A stretch of DNA of 62,521 nucleotides from assembly GCA_903901975.1 (NCBI GenBank), contig CAIUTB010000094.1:1-62521 (forward strand). The letters are read 5' to 3'. The DNA is from an uncultured Bacteroidales bacterium (GTDB taxonomy: Bacteria; Bacteroidota; Bacteroidia; Bacteroidales; Paludibacteraceae). Each line of letters begins with the position of its first letter. Within the stretch, counting starts at the first letter, position 1. Shown here piece after piece: positions 17,734 to 25,317 of this stretch. The notes under the pieces were generated by a model. The model was not told the DNA's origin. It searched no databases and was given only the letters and a program-made list of their open reading frames with translations. Made by a program: the position numbers and the translations under genes.

Positions 17734-17773
17734 TAACAAATTTTAATATAAATAATTTGGATTTAAACATAGA

Positions 17774-17796
17774 ATTCGTGCGGCAGCAGAGGCAAA
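17774..17796. repeat. right half of REP-like repeat copy A
   Basis: ATTCGTGCGGCAGCAGAGG continues copy A after the IS110 insertion and parallels ATTTGTGCAGCAACAAGG in copy B (18341-18358). Joining 16459 to 17776 rebuilds GATGCAATTCGTGCG, the sequence specified by the RNA target guides. Confidence 0.7.
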
Positions 17797-17832
17797 AATT
17801 GATAATGTCACATTTAAAATGATGGAAAACAA

Positions 17833-18018
17833 ATGAAAATTATTAAAGCATTTGGATACATAATTATAGGTATTTTAGTGTTAAGAATGACAATTCGTGA
17901 TGAAAAGAAGTATAAAGGTATTCTTTCTTCAGGATATAGTTTGCATTTGGGTGGCTATTTTGGGGGAATTGGAGCAATAATAGTTGGATTAACATTATTG
18001 TATGAAGTTATTACTTGA
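17833..18018 (+). CDS. small two-helix membrane protein
   Basis: 61 aa: a hydrophobic helix at about 6-20, a basic charged loop (MTIRDEKKYKG) and a second Gly-rich helix at about 38-58 (LHLGGYFGGIGAIIVGLTLLYEV). I do not recognise a family. Its ATG overlaps, as ATGA (17833-17836), the stop of an upstream frame that ends KIDNVTFKMMENK and that crosses the IS110 insertion point when the flanks are joined. This suggests it was once translationally coupled to a gene now lost. Confidence 0.55.
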   Translation: MKIIKAFGYIIIGILVLRMTIRDEKKYKGILSSGYSLHLGGYFGGIGAIIVGLTLLYEVIT

Positions 18019-18094
18019 GATCATTTTTTTTAATTAAAATTGGTAGGTTCCGATAATGTATCAGATTTTTTAAACCTTTAGAATAATATTTAGT

Positions 18095-18271
18095 ATGAAT
18101 CAATTTGTAAAGTTCGTGACACCATTGTTAATTGTCTTATTGGGTGTTTTGTTAAAGTTAAATGTCATCCCAAATAGCAATAACGTAAGAAAATATTGGT
18201 GGGTTCTTGTTTTAATAGGTTCTATGAATCTTTTATTTAAAATAATACTGTATTATCTCAATTCAGCTTAG
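18095..18271 (+). CDS. tiny two-helix membrane protein
   Basis: 58 aa from ATG 18095 to TAG 18269-18271. The first hydrophobic segment is at residues 6-24 (KFVTPLLIVLLGVLLKLNVI), then a polar turn NSNNVRKY, then a second segment WWVLVLIGSMNLLFKIILYY. The layout is like the preceding gene but the sequence is not obviously related. No family recognised. It lies 76 bp after the 61-aa gene and directly before repeat copy B; the two may form a small accessory unit. Confidence 0.5.
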   Translation: MNQFVKFVTPLLIVLLGVLLKLNVIPNSNNVRKYWWVLVLIGSMNLLFKIILYYLNSA

Positions 18272-18280
18272 CACATTGCT

Positions 18281-18365
18281 CCCGCGCGATTTCATCGCGT
18301 GGTGATAATTAAAATTATAAGTAATTTGACACAGGTTGAAATTTGTGCAGCAACAAGGGGTTTTG
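18281..18365. repeat. REP-like repeat copy B, unoccupied homolog of the IS110 site
   Basis: It begins with the palindrome CGCGAT-TTC-ATCGCG (18285-18299) and continues GTGGTGATAATT ... TTTGACACAGGTTGAAATTTGTGCAGCAACAAGGGG. It parallels copy A across the IS insertion point, with 11 of 15 bases the same in the guide-matched window (18335-18349). Confidence 0.7.
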
Positions 18366-18415
18366 CGGTTTCTAACCGCGTTCTTCAATACCCGCGATTA
18401 GAAATCGCGAAACCC
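18357..18415. repeat. double palindrome (REP-like) before the TauE gene 3' end
   Basis: GCGGTTTCTAACCGCG (18365-18380) and CCGCGATTAGAAATCGCG (18392-18409) are each palindromic, and together they form a long imperfect stem bounded by GGGTTTT and AAACCC. It lies 8 bp past the stop of the minus-strand TauE gene and may serve as its terminator. The same GGGTTTCGCGG core occurs at 16391. Confidence 0.7.
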
Positions 18416-18422
18416 AACTCTA

Positions 18423-19202
18423 CTAAATATACTTCATAACCATATACACCGCCACTCCCAACAGAAACAGGGCATAGATTTTCTTGAAGGTGGAGCTGTT
18501 AAGTCTGATAGCCAGCTTTGTTCCAAAAAACACCCCTCCCACTATACCTAAGGCAATAAGTGCAGCATATACCCAGTTCAGGTAACCGGCTTGCGCATAC
18601 ACAATCACACTGGGTAATCCCACCGGTAGTTGCAATGCAGCCAGCGAAGTAGCTGTTGCTGCTTTATTGTCGTATCGAAAGAATTTTATCAGCATAGGCA
18701 CAATAACCAGTCCACCCCCTTTGCCAAACAGTCCGGCAAAAACTCCTGCTGCTATTCCCAGCAGAATAAACTGCCAGAATTGATATTGAACCGCTTCCGG
18801 TATGAGCCGGTTTTCGGGTGTGGTTTGACCTTTTTTACGGAGTAACTTAGGAATATCCAGGTATCCAATAGCCACATAAAGCAAAATGGCAGCATAAAGT
18901 TTCGAAAGTATTTTCACATCGAGTGTAACGGCCAACTCAGCCCCGAAATACGAACCAGAAACTAAACCCAACGAAATCCAGAGTGCATGTCGAACATTGA
19001 TAAATCCGGCTTTATAGTAAGCGATTACTCCCAACACACCCACCGGCAATAACATGGCTGCGAGCGAGGTGGCATTGGCATTAAGTATTCCCATCCCAAA
19101 AAACGCAATCAGCGATGGTACCATAATGATACCACCGCCAATTCCAAACAAGCCGGACATAATGCCGGCACATATACCAAGTAATAAAAACGCTAATTCC
19201 AT
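18423..19202 (-). CDS. TauE/SafE family sulfite/anion exporter
   Basis: 259 aa with about eight membrane helices in two similar halves: GLFGIGGGIIMVPSLIAFFGM near the N-terminus and GLFGKGGGLVIVPMLIKFF in the second half, the duplicated signature of TauE/SafE permeases. Proposed substrates in the family are sulfite, sulfoacetate and other C2 organosulfur anions; nothing nearby tells which. It is a single gene with a TAGTTTTG -7 element (19223-19230) facing it just upstream. Confidence 0.88.
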   Translation of the reverse strand: MELAFLLLGICAGIMSGLFGIGGGIIMVPSLIAFFGMGILNANATSLAAMLLPVGVLGVIAYYKAGFINVRHALWISLGLVSGSYFGAELAVTLDVKILSKLYAAILLYVAIGYLDIPKLLRKKGQTTPENRLIPEAVQYQFWQFILLGIAAGVFAGLFGKGGGLVIVPMLIKFFRYDNKAATATSLAALQLPVGLPSVIVYAQAGYLNWVYAALIALGIVGGVFFGTKLAIRLNSSTFKKIYALFLLGVAVYMVMKYI

Positions 19203-19222
19203 TAATTCACTAAATTTAGTTG

Positions 19223-19230
19223 CAAAACTA
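19223..19230 (-). promoter_or_regulatory. -7 element for the TauE/SafE gene
   Basis: Minus-strand TAGTTTTG lies 21 bp before the ATG; no clear -33 TTTG at the right spacing. Confidence 0.45.
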
Positions 19231-19336
19231 ATTTTAATTTTCTGATATTGGCGCTTCTTAGCCTAATTATTGATGATAAAAATCATTGTTTATGCAAATT
19301 TGATAAATGCTTGAAACTTACATTTTAATTATTTTT

Positions 19337-22300
19337 CTATTTTAAAGCCAGTTTAGCAATGAATTCAAGGCCTGATTTATCAGTAATAATATGAACAATA
19401 TACAATCCTGATTTCAGATTTCCGCGCTCAAATACGGCTGAATTTCCGCTGAATGATTCGCGACGGACTTCATTTCCGCTTAAATCGAGAATACTAATGT
19501 TATAATTACCTTGTTCAGCTACATTGGGCAATTCAATTACAAATCGATTGGTGGCAGGTTGTGGATAAACAAGTGCTTTCAGAATTGCCTGTGGAGTTTC
19601 AACTCCATTAGCCGGACAAGTGATTGTACTGACGGTTAGTTTAGTTCCGTTCAGACCGCTTGTCTGGTAGCAGGTGGATTGAGTTACACCAATAATGTCA
19701 ACTGTTTGTGGTGAGCCGGCTTTGCTGAAAACAATGTTTACATTGGTTACTGATGGTGCAAAAGTATAGGAATACCAGCCGTTTCCAATATCAGTCATAG
19801 CTGTTCCCGGCCATCCTGCCAGTATTGGAGTTGTTCCTGTCCATGCATAAAGTGAAACTCCGGCAGTTCCCCAATCTGTTGGTTTTTTGAACGAAACGCT
19901 TATTCCATTCGTAATAACTGTTCCTACCGTGAATGTGGCCGTATAAGTGCCATCACTCACTAAATCTGCACTGTCGATAATCTGAAAATTTAACGAAGCA
20001 CTTGATGTTCCTGCAATATAAGTAAGTTGAGAAATATCGGTAATTAGCTGATTCAAACTCACAGTACTTCCTCCCGAAAGAAGTGTACCGGAAGTAGGCA
20101 AACTGATTATTTTTATTCCTTTGAACGAATTTGACAGTGGGCTGCTAAATCCAAAATCGTTTGCAGTGAAAGTGTACACCTGATTTACATTAAGAGTTTT
20201 ACTTATATTTTGCCCAATGGGATTATTGGTGGCAACAAGAGTTAAGGTAATCAGATAATTACTTCCGCCATTATTATCCCAGGTGTTTGAGCCCAGATTG
20301 ATTACAAAATTGAGTGTTGTTACAGCTTGTGCCGGATTGTTGAATGGACCGAGTGTTACCTGCCACACTCCGTTTACAAGTGTAAATGGAGTTTCTACAG
20401 CCCCTCCTGTCGAAGTTACAGTTCCTGCCGGTTGATAGGCTGTATTTGCGGTTGTCCAGTTGTTTACACCCCAATGCAAAAACGAAGCAGCAGTGGCGTT
20501 TTTGCAACTTATAGTAATGGTATTGGCTGTAGTTGAACTTGTTGGATTCCAAATCACATTTCCGCTTGTTCCTCCATTATCGCCACTTCCATTGCTCACA
20601 TAAACGTGCTGAATCGGACTACGGAACACATTTCCTTTCGTGTCAATAGCTTCCACATAATAATCTACCAAGGTGTCTTTCAGATTCTTAATCTCGGCAT
20701 AACATAAATCAGCTTTTGCTTGCGGAAGAATAAAAAAGTTTAATTCCGAATCATTCGTTGGATCGGCAGCCATAGGACGGCGATTCATAGCAATATCCTG
20801 CCATGATGTAACATCGGTACCACCGGTATATGTTTCATTTTGGACATTATCAGGCGAATCTATTCCATTTAAATCGGTGCGGTACTTCAATGTTACAGAT
20901 GTCAGTCCGCTTACGTCATAAGCATAGGTCCATACATGAAAATCTGACGAATAATTGACTTTTTTATAGCCGGTTGTGGGACCAAAACCTGTACTCCCCG
21001 GATTATACGGAAAACGCTGAGGTATAAAAACCGATGGTGCTGTATTATCAACCCCTGAGTGAGCATTAATCACATTTTGAGCATAATTAATGGCAATATT
21101 TCCGGTCATTGAGGCTTTCACTTCCATATCTTCTGCTTTGCCATAATACATAAAACCTGAATTCAACCCGCCAAAATAGAAATGCCATGCTTTTTCGGCG
21201 TTAGTAGCCGAAGTGCCACCATCAGCAATTTTATCTATGCGTAAATTTCCACCTTCGAGGTCTTCAGCCATGGTTATATAATTTTCGGTGGCAGTAATTA
21301 CAGCCCAGTTTCGGGCATCTTCCGTCCAGCCATCCGGATTGAATCGGTAAGTCGTTGCGTCGTAAAGTGGCCATAACCAGTTGATAAACTGCGGATGTCC
21401 CCAGTCGCTCGCTGCATTTACCCACGCACCATCTTCAACATGTACAATATCTGTTGCCGGAACAGGATGATTGCTCAGAAACTGCTGAATAGTGGTTGGT
21501 TCATAACCGGCACTGGCAGCCGCATGGCTAAATCCGGTTACCGATTCGTTATAATAACTGCTTCCGCCGCCCCATGCATTGTCGCCATCGTGTGCCATCA
21601 AAACGATTGACGGCTGGGTGGTATTGCTGAATGGTTCAATATTGGATGAAATATCGCCCGTTCCATGTGTTCCAAAACCATCTAAATAGCTGATATAATT
21701 ACACATGGGTACCACATCTATTTTATAGGCTGTTCCGGTTGATGGATCTATGTATTGAGCCTTGTGTGCCTGGTAACAATAGGGTGCTGCCAGCAAACTT
21801 CCTCGTCCATCAATCGTTCCCGTAAACCAGTTGTTTCCTTTTGGAGTAACAATATCAGCTTTGTTGGGAGCTTCAATATTGCCTGTAATATTATAAGGAT
21901 GAACATAATCGGAAAGTGTGCGCGCCAAATGACTGTTGGCCACTACCGACCACTGAATGCCACAATCGACCAAACTTTTAATAATTCGTTCAGAAAAAGC
22001 ACATTCAGCCGGCCAGTAACCTTTTGAAGTGTAACCATAATATTTATTGGCAACATATTGATGCGCTTTGATTTGTTTTACCAACGTTCTGTCACTCACT
22101 AACGGTGAAAGTGCATGGTCATTGGTAAAACAAACAATATCCAGTCGGGAAAAGCCGCCGGAAGTTTTAAGTGAGTTAGCTTCTTTGTATGGATTCATCC
22201 AACCGGCAGAATAACCCCATTGATTTTTAGCTCCGAGTGATTGGATGTTTTCCATTAATCCGCCTGAAATGCTGAGTTGTGCACCGGCATTACTAATATC

Positions 22301-22618
22301 TTTGATACTATTTACAGCATCGCGTGGCGTAAACTGATAAGCATTTATACGGTCGGCCAAATTAAAAATACTTTGTAAATCGTTGGTAGGATGTGGAACT
22401 GTGCTACCAGGATACATATTAGCTCCGTTTGACTTCAAACGTTGCGATTCTTCTGCATATTGTTTTGAATCAGGTTTGTCAATGCTTTTATCAGCCCAGT
22501 AATCGGGTTGATCCATGTGCCAAAGGTAGGTGGTGTGAATTTTTTGAGATGACACCGAAAAGAAAAGAAAGATAAAAAAAACTGCGAAGTAAAAGCGACG
22601 AAATAAAATAGGAGTCAT
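19337..22618 (-). CDS. secreted GH57-like glycoside hydrolase with CBMs and T9SS sorting domain
   Basis: 1093 aa. The signal peptide is residues 1-24 (FYFAVFFIFLFFSVSSQ). The catalytic region starts YLWHMDQPDYW (31-41), close to the GH57 opening YLWHMHQP; VLMAHDGDNAWGGG lies in the second half of that domain (about residue 340), and GYWPAECAFSERI resembles the GH57 Glu motif. Then come a beta domain (about 690-790), a linker region with SLPTSGTLL repeats, and a starch-binding-like module (about 910-990, WYSYTFAPSVTNVNIVFSKAG). The C-terminal 80 residues (YPQPATNRFVIELP ... LKSGLYIVHI) are a type A T9SS sorting signal. Likely an alpha-glucan-acting surface or secreted enzyme; exact substrate inferred only. 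Confidence 0.75.
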   Translation of the reverse strand: MTPILFRRFYFAVFFIFLFFSVSSQKIHTTYLWHMDQPDYWADKSIDKPDSKQYAEESQRLKSNGANMYPGSTVPHPTNDLQSIFNLADRINAYQFTPRDAVNSIKDISNAGAQLSISGGLMENIQSLGAKNQWGYSAGWMNPYKEANSLKTSGGFSRLDIVCFTNDHALSPLVSDRTLVKQIKAHQYVANKYYGYTSKGYWPAECAFSERIIKSLVDCGIQWSVVANSHLARTLSDYVHPYNITGNIEAPNKADIVTPKGNNWFTGTIDGRGSLLAAPYCYQAHKAQYIDPSTGTAYKIDVVPMCNYISYLDGFGTHGTGDISSNIEPFSNTTQPSIVLMAHDGDNAWGGGSSYYNESVTGFSHAAASAGYEPTTIQQFLSNHPVPATDIVHVEDGAWVNAASDWGHPQFINWLWPLYDATTYRFNPDGWTEDARNWAVITATENYITMAEDLEGGNLRIDKIADGGTSATNAEKAWHFYFGGLNSGFMYYGKAEDMEVKASMTGNIAINYAQNVINAHSGVDNTAPSVFIPQRFPYNPGSTGFGPTTGYKKVNYSSDFHVWTYAYDVSGLTSVTLKYRTDLNGIDSPDNVQNETYTGGTDVTSWQDIAMNRRPMAADPTNDSELNFFILPQAKADLCYAEIKNLKDTLVDYYVEAIDTKGNVFRSPIQHVYVSNGSGDNGGTSGNVIWNPTSSTTANTITISCKNATAASFLHWGVNNWTTANTAYQPAGTVTSTGGAVETPFTLVNGVWQVTLGPFNNPAQAVTTLNFVINLGSNTWDNNGGSNYLITLTLVATNNPIGQNISKTLNVNQVYTFTANDFGFSSPLSNSFKGIKIISLPTSGTLLSGGSTVSLNQLITDISQLTYIAGTSSASLNFQIIDSADLVSDGTYTATFTVGTVITNGISVSFKKPTDWGTAGVSLYAWTGTTPILAGWPGTAMTDIGNGWYSYTFAPSVTNVNIVFSKAGSPQTVDIIGVTQSTCYQTSGLNGTKLTVSTITCPANGVETPQAILKALVYPQPATNRFVIELPNVAEQGNYNISILDLSGNEVRRESFSGNSAVFERGNLKSGLYIVHIITDKSGLEFIAKLALK

Positions 22619-22646
22619 AAATATTGGATTAAAGGAGTTTGGATTA

Positions 22647-22654
22647 CAAATATA
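22647..22654 (-). promoter_or_regulatory. -7 element for the GH57-like gene
   Basis: Minus-strand TATATTTG, 28 bp before the start codon at 22618. The 367-bp stretch 22619-22985 between the two divergent genes is AT-rich and holds no gene; it carries this element and the one at 22939-22970. Confidence 0.45.
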
Positions 22655-22938
22655 AGTCTGTAATTGCTAGCAGAAATTCAAATCAATACGATGTAGCTCG
22701 TTTTTAATCGCAAACGTTTGAAAGTTGAGTATTTCTGTTAGTTTTAATACCAAATCCTATTAATTATATTCTTTTTCGACATTTCCGGATTTTAAATTTT
22801 TGGATTTGCTATTAAATGTGTATGAAAAAAAAATACGATTAAATTAATAATTTAGAATGATCTTGCTACTAGTTAAACACTTATAATTAATAATTACTGT
22901 AACCTGAACGTGATTAAACACTACACATTTAGAGTGTT

Positions 22939-22970
22939 TTTGTGCAAGTCGTATATTTTTGCTACTTTTG
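22939..22970 (+). promoter_or_regulatory. promoter of the SemiSWEET-aroQ unit
   Basis: TTTG (22939-22942), 20 nt, TACTTTTG (22963-22970): a full match to the Bacteroidota consensus, 15 bp before the ATG at 22986, giving a very short leader. Confidence 0.75.
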
Positions 22971-22985
22971 CAAAAAATATAAACT

Positions 22986-23267
22986 ATGACATTTGATATA
23001 GTAGTTATCGGTTATTTAGCGGGATTCTGTACTGCAACAGCCCAGTTTCCACAGGCCATAAAAGTAATTAAAACCGGTGATACAGAGAGTATTTCGTTGG
23101 GAATGTACTGTATTATGACATTTGGAATCCTGCTATGGTTTCTTTACGGAGTTTTTCTGCTAAATTTACCCATGATTCTGGCCAATGGCGTTTGCTTAAT
23201 CCCTTCACTATATATACTTTACATTACTATTCGTAATATTTTCAAAGCTAAAAAACAGACGATATGA
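22986..23267 (+). CDS. SemiSWEET-type sugar transporter
   Basis: 93 aa with three membrane helices and the PQ-loop signature TATAQFPQAIKVIKTGDTESIS (about residues 16-37), then GILLWFLYGVFL and NGVCLIPSLYILYITIRN. Bacterial SemiSWEETs are dimers of such three-helix units that carry mono- or disaccharides by facilitated diffusion. The stop overlaps the aroQ start by 4 bp, an unusual partnership that suggests only shared transcription. Confidence 0.85.
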   Translation: MTFDIVVIGYLAGFCTATAQFPQAIKVIKTGDTESISLGMYCIMTFGILLWFLYGVFLLNLPMILANGVCLIPSLYILYITIRNIFKAKKQTI

Positions 23268-23686
23268 AACGAATACAAATTATAAACGGACCTAACCTGA
23301 ATTTACTGGGAAAACGTGAACCATCGGTGTATGGAAGTCAAAGTTTCGAGACTTATCTGGAAGAATTAAAATCAGCCTATCCTGAAGCTCAACTAGATTA
23401 TTTTCAGTCTAATACGGAAGGTGCAATCATTGACAAAATACAGGAAGTAGGATTCAGTTACGATGGAATCGTACTCAATGGCGGTGCATATACCCATACT
23501 TCTATCGCTATTGCCGATGCAATTCGCTCCATCTCGGTTCCCGTTATAGAAGTACATATTTCTAACGTTTTTAAACGCGAAGAATATCGTCACCATTCAT
23601 TCTTATCAGAAGTCTGCAAAGGTTGTATCGTCGGCTTCGGAATGGATTCCTATCGGTTGGCAGTTGATGCCATATTAAAATTCTGA
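23264..23686 (+). CDS. aroQ: type II 3-dehydroquinate dehydratase
   Basis: 140 aa, the normal size of the dodecameric type II enzyme of the shikimate pathway. Visible motifs are IINGPNLNLLGKREPSVYG (the catalytic Tyr lies in the mobile loop), SNTEGAIID, GIVLNGGAYTHTSIAIADAI, and EVHISNVFKREEYRHHSF with the catalytic His in the HISN region. It overlaps the SemiSWEET gene by 4 bp. Confidence 0.95.
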   Translation: MKRIQIINGPNLNLLGKREPSVYGSQSFETYLEELKSAYPEAQLDYFQSNTEGAIIDKIQEVGFSYDGIVLNGGAYTHTSIAIADAIRSISVPVIEVHISNVFKREEYRHHSFLSEVCKGCIVGFGMDSYRLAVDAILKF

Positions 23687-23741
23687 TACATTTTCAATGC
23701 ATCAGAAATATTCATCACTAAACTAATTTTTTTTAATTTGT

Positions 23742-25184
23742 ATGTCGAAATACACTAAAATAGTTGCAACAATAAGCGACAAAAACTGTGAAGTAGATTT
23801 TATTCAGTCACTTTTTGACGAAGGAATGAACGTAGTACGCCTCAACTCTGCTCACTTACAGGAAGAGGGATTTTTGAAAATCATAAATAATGTTCGTGCT
23901 GTAAGTAATCAAATAGCCATTTTAATGGACACTAAAGGACCGGAAGTGAGAACTACCGTGGCCGAAAATAATGAAATTGAACTTCATACCGGCGATGTGG
24001 TCAAAGTGGTTGGAAACCCGGACCTAATCTCAACCCGGGATTGTATAGCCGTAAATTATCCTCATTTTGTCCGTGATTTGCATGTGGACGATGATATTTT
24101 GTTTGATGATGGTGAAATTGACCTGAAGGTAGAATCTAAAGACAATGAAGCGTTATATTGTAAGGTGTTGAATGATGGCGTGTTGGGTAGTCGCAAAAGT
24201 GTGAACGTTCCCGGCGTTCGTATTAACCTACCATCGCTTACCGAAAAGGACAAAAAAAATATCATATTTGCCATTGAAAATGAGTTAGACTTTATCGCTC
24301 ACTCATTTGTGCGAAACAAACAGGATTTGCTTGATATTCACAAAATTCTGGATGAACATAACAGCGATATAAAAATTATTTCTAAAATAGAGAATCAGGA
24401 AGGTGTTGACAATATTGATGAAATTCTGGAACATACTTATGGAGTAATGATAGCGCGTGGTGACCTCGGGATTGAAGTAGCTCAGGAAAAAATTCCGGGC
24501 ATTCAGCGTCGTCTTATTCGTAAATGTGTAGTGGCTCGTAAGCCGGTTATTGTGGCAACACAGATGCTTCACACCATGATTAAAAATCCACGCCCTACCC
24601 GTGCCGAAATAACTGACATAGCCAATGCTATTTATTATCGTACTGATGCGCTGATGCTAAGTGGCGAAACAGCTTATGGTAAATATCCGGTTGAAGCTGT
24701 TCGCACTATGGCCAAAGTGGCAGAGGAAGCTGAGAAAACCAAACTGGTTGAAAATGACATTCCTGTGAATATGGTAACCAATGATACCACTTCATTTTTG
24801 GCCAATGCTGCAAACGAAGCTAGTATCAAAATTGGAACAAAAGCCATTATTACTGATACTTTTAGCGGCAAAACGGCATTGCATTTGGCTGCATATCGTA
24901 GCACAAATCCGATTCTGGCTTTGTGTTATCACGAACGTTCAACTCGTGAACTGGCATTATCATACGGCGTTTTTCCGATATTTCAGGCTGAAAAAGGAAA
25001 TACCCAAAAGTACTTTATTGCCGGATTACAAAAGTTTATTAAACAGGGAATGCTCAATCCTGAAGATTTTGTGAGCTACCTCAGCGGAAGCTTTGGAAGT
25101 GGTTTTGGAACGACATTCCTGGAAGTAAACCGGGTTGATAAAATTCTCGAATCACGTGAGAAATACCTGCTTCCAAATTTCTGA
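23742..25184 (+). CDS. pyk: pyruvate kinase
   Basis: 480 aa. It converts phosphoenolpyruvate and ADP to pyruvate and ATP. Motifs are KIVATISDKNCEV, MNVVRLNSAH, LMDTKGPEVRT, the active-site helix KIENQEGVDNIDEI, and GVMIARGDLGIEV followed by QMLHTMIKNPRPTRAEITDIANAI. A C-terminal domain is present (about 340-480). The family's usual TGGS at the start is ATISD here. It lies 55 bp after aroQ and ends in a strong terminator. Confidence 0.95.
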   Translation: MSKYTKIVATISDKNCEVDFIQSLFDEGMNVVRLNSAHLQEEGFLKIINNVRAVSNQIAILMDTKGPEVRTTVAENNEIELHTGDVVKVVGNPDLISTRDCIAVNYPHFVRDLHVDDDILFDDGEIDLKVESKDNEALYCKVLNDGVLGSRKSVNVPGVRINLPSLTEKDKKNIIFAIENELDFIAHSFVRNKQDLLDIHKILDEHNSDIKIISKIENQEGVDNIDEILEHTYGVMIARGDLGIEVAQEKIPGIQRRLIRKCVVARKPVIVATQMLHTMIKNPRPTRAEITDIANAIYYRTDALMLSGETAYGKYPVEAVRTMAKVAEEAEKTKLVENDIPVNMVTNDTTSFLANAANEASIKIGTKAIITDTFSGKTALHLAAYRSTNPILALCYHERSTRELALSYGVFPIFQAEKGNTQKYFIAGLQKFIKQGMLNPEDFVSYLSGSFGSGFGTTFLEVNRVDKILESREKYLLPNF

Positions 25185-25224
25185 TTCACAATAATTCACT
25201 TATAATGTTTTAAAACTTTAATTG

Positions 25225-25258
25225 TGCCGGAGTTGTTTAAACTCTGGCATTTTTTTTG
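25225..25258 (+). terminator. rho-independent terminator of pyk
   Basis: TGCCGGAGTT (25225-25234) pairs with AACTCTGGCA (25240-25249), one G-T pair, 5-nt loop, followed by nine T. Confidence 0.9.
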
Positions 25259-25317
25259 TATCAAAGGGCTGTGCTTAAAGTTAAGCGTTAAATAGATATT
25301 TTACTAATTTTATAAAG

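Larger units (their letters stand above)
16460..17773 (+). mobile_element. complete IS110-family insertion sequence
   Basis: About 1.31 kb, flanked on both sides by AT (16458-16459 and 17774-17775), which I take as the recombination core. It contains a 5' non-coding end of about 250 bp that encodes a bridge RNA, and one DEDD recombinase gene. There are no terminal inverted repeats, as expected for IS110. The ends were fixed in three independent ways: alignment of the flanks to repeat copy B, the RNA guides that match each junction side, and the AATTC shared by both junctions. The recombinase frame is intact, so the element may be active. The RNA lies upstream of the gene, which places it in the IS110 rather than the IS1111 group. 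Confidence 0.9.

Noticed and set aside
16460-17773. IS1111-type element
   Set aside because: In IS1111 elements the RNA is at the 3' end and terminal inverted repeats are present; here the guides are upstream of the gene and no such repeats are seen.
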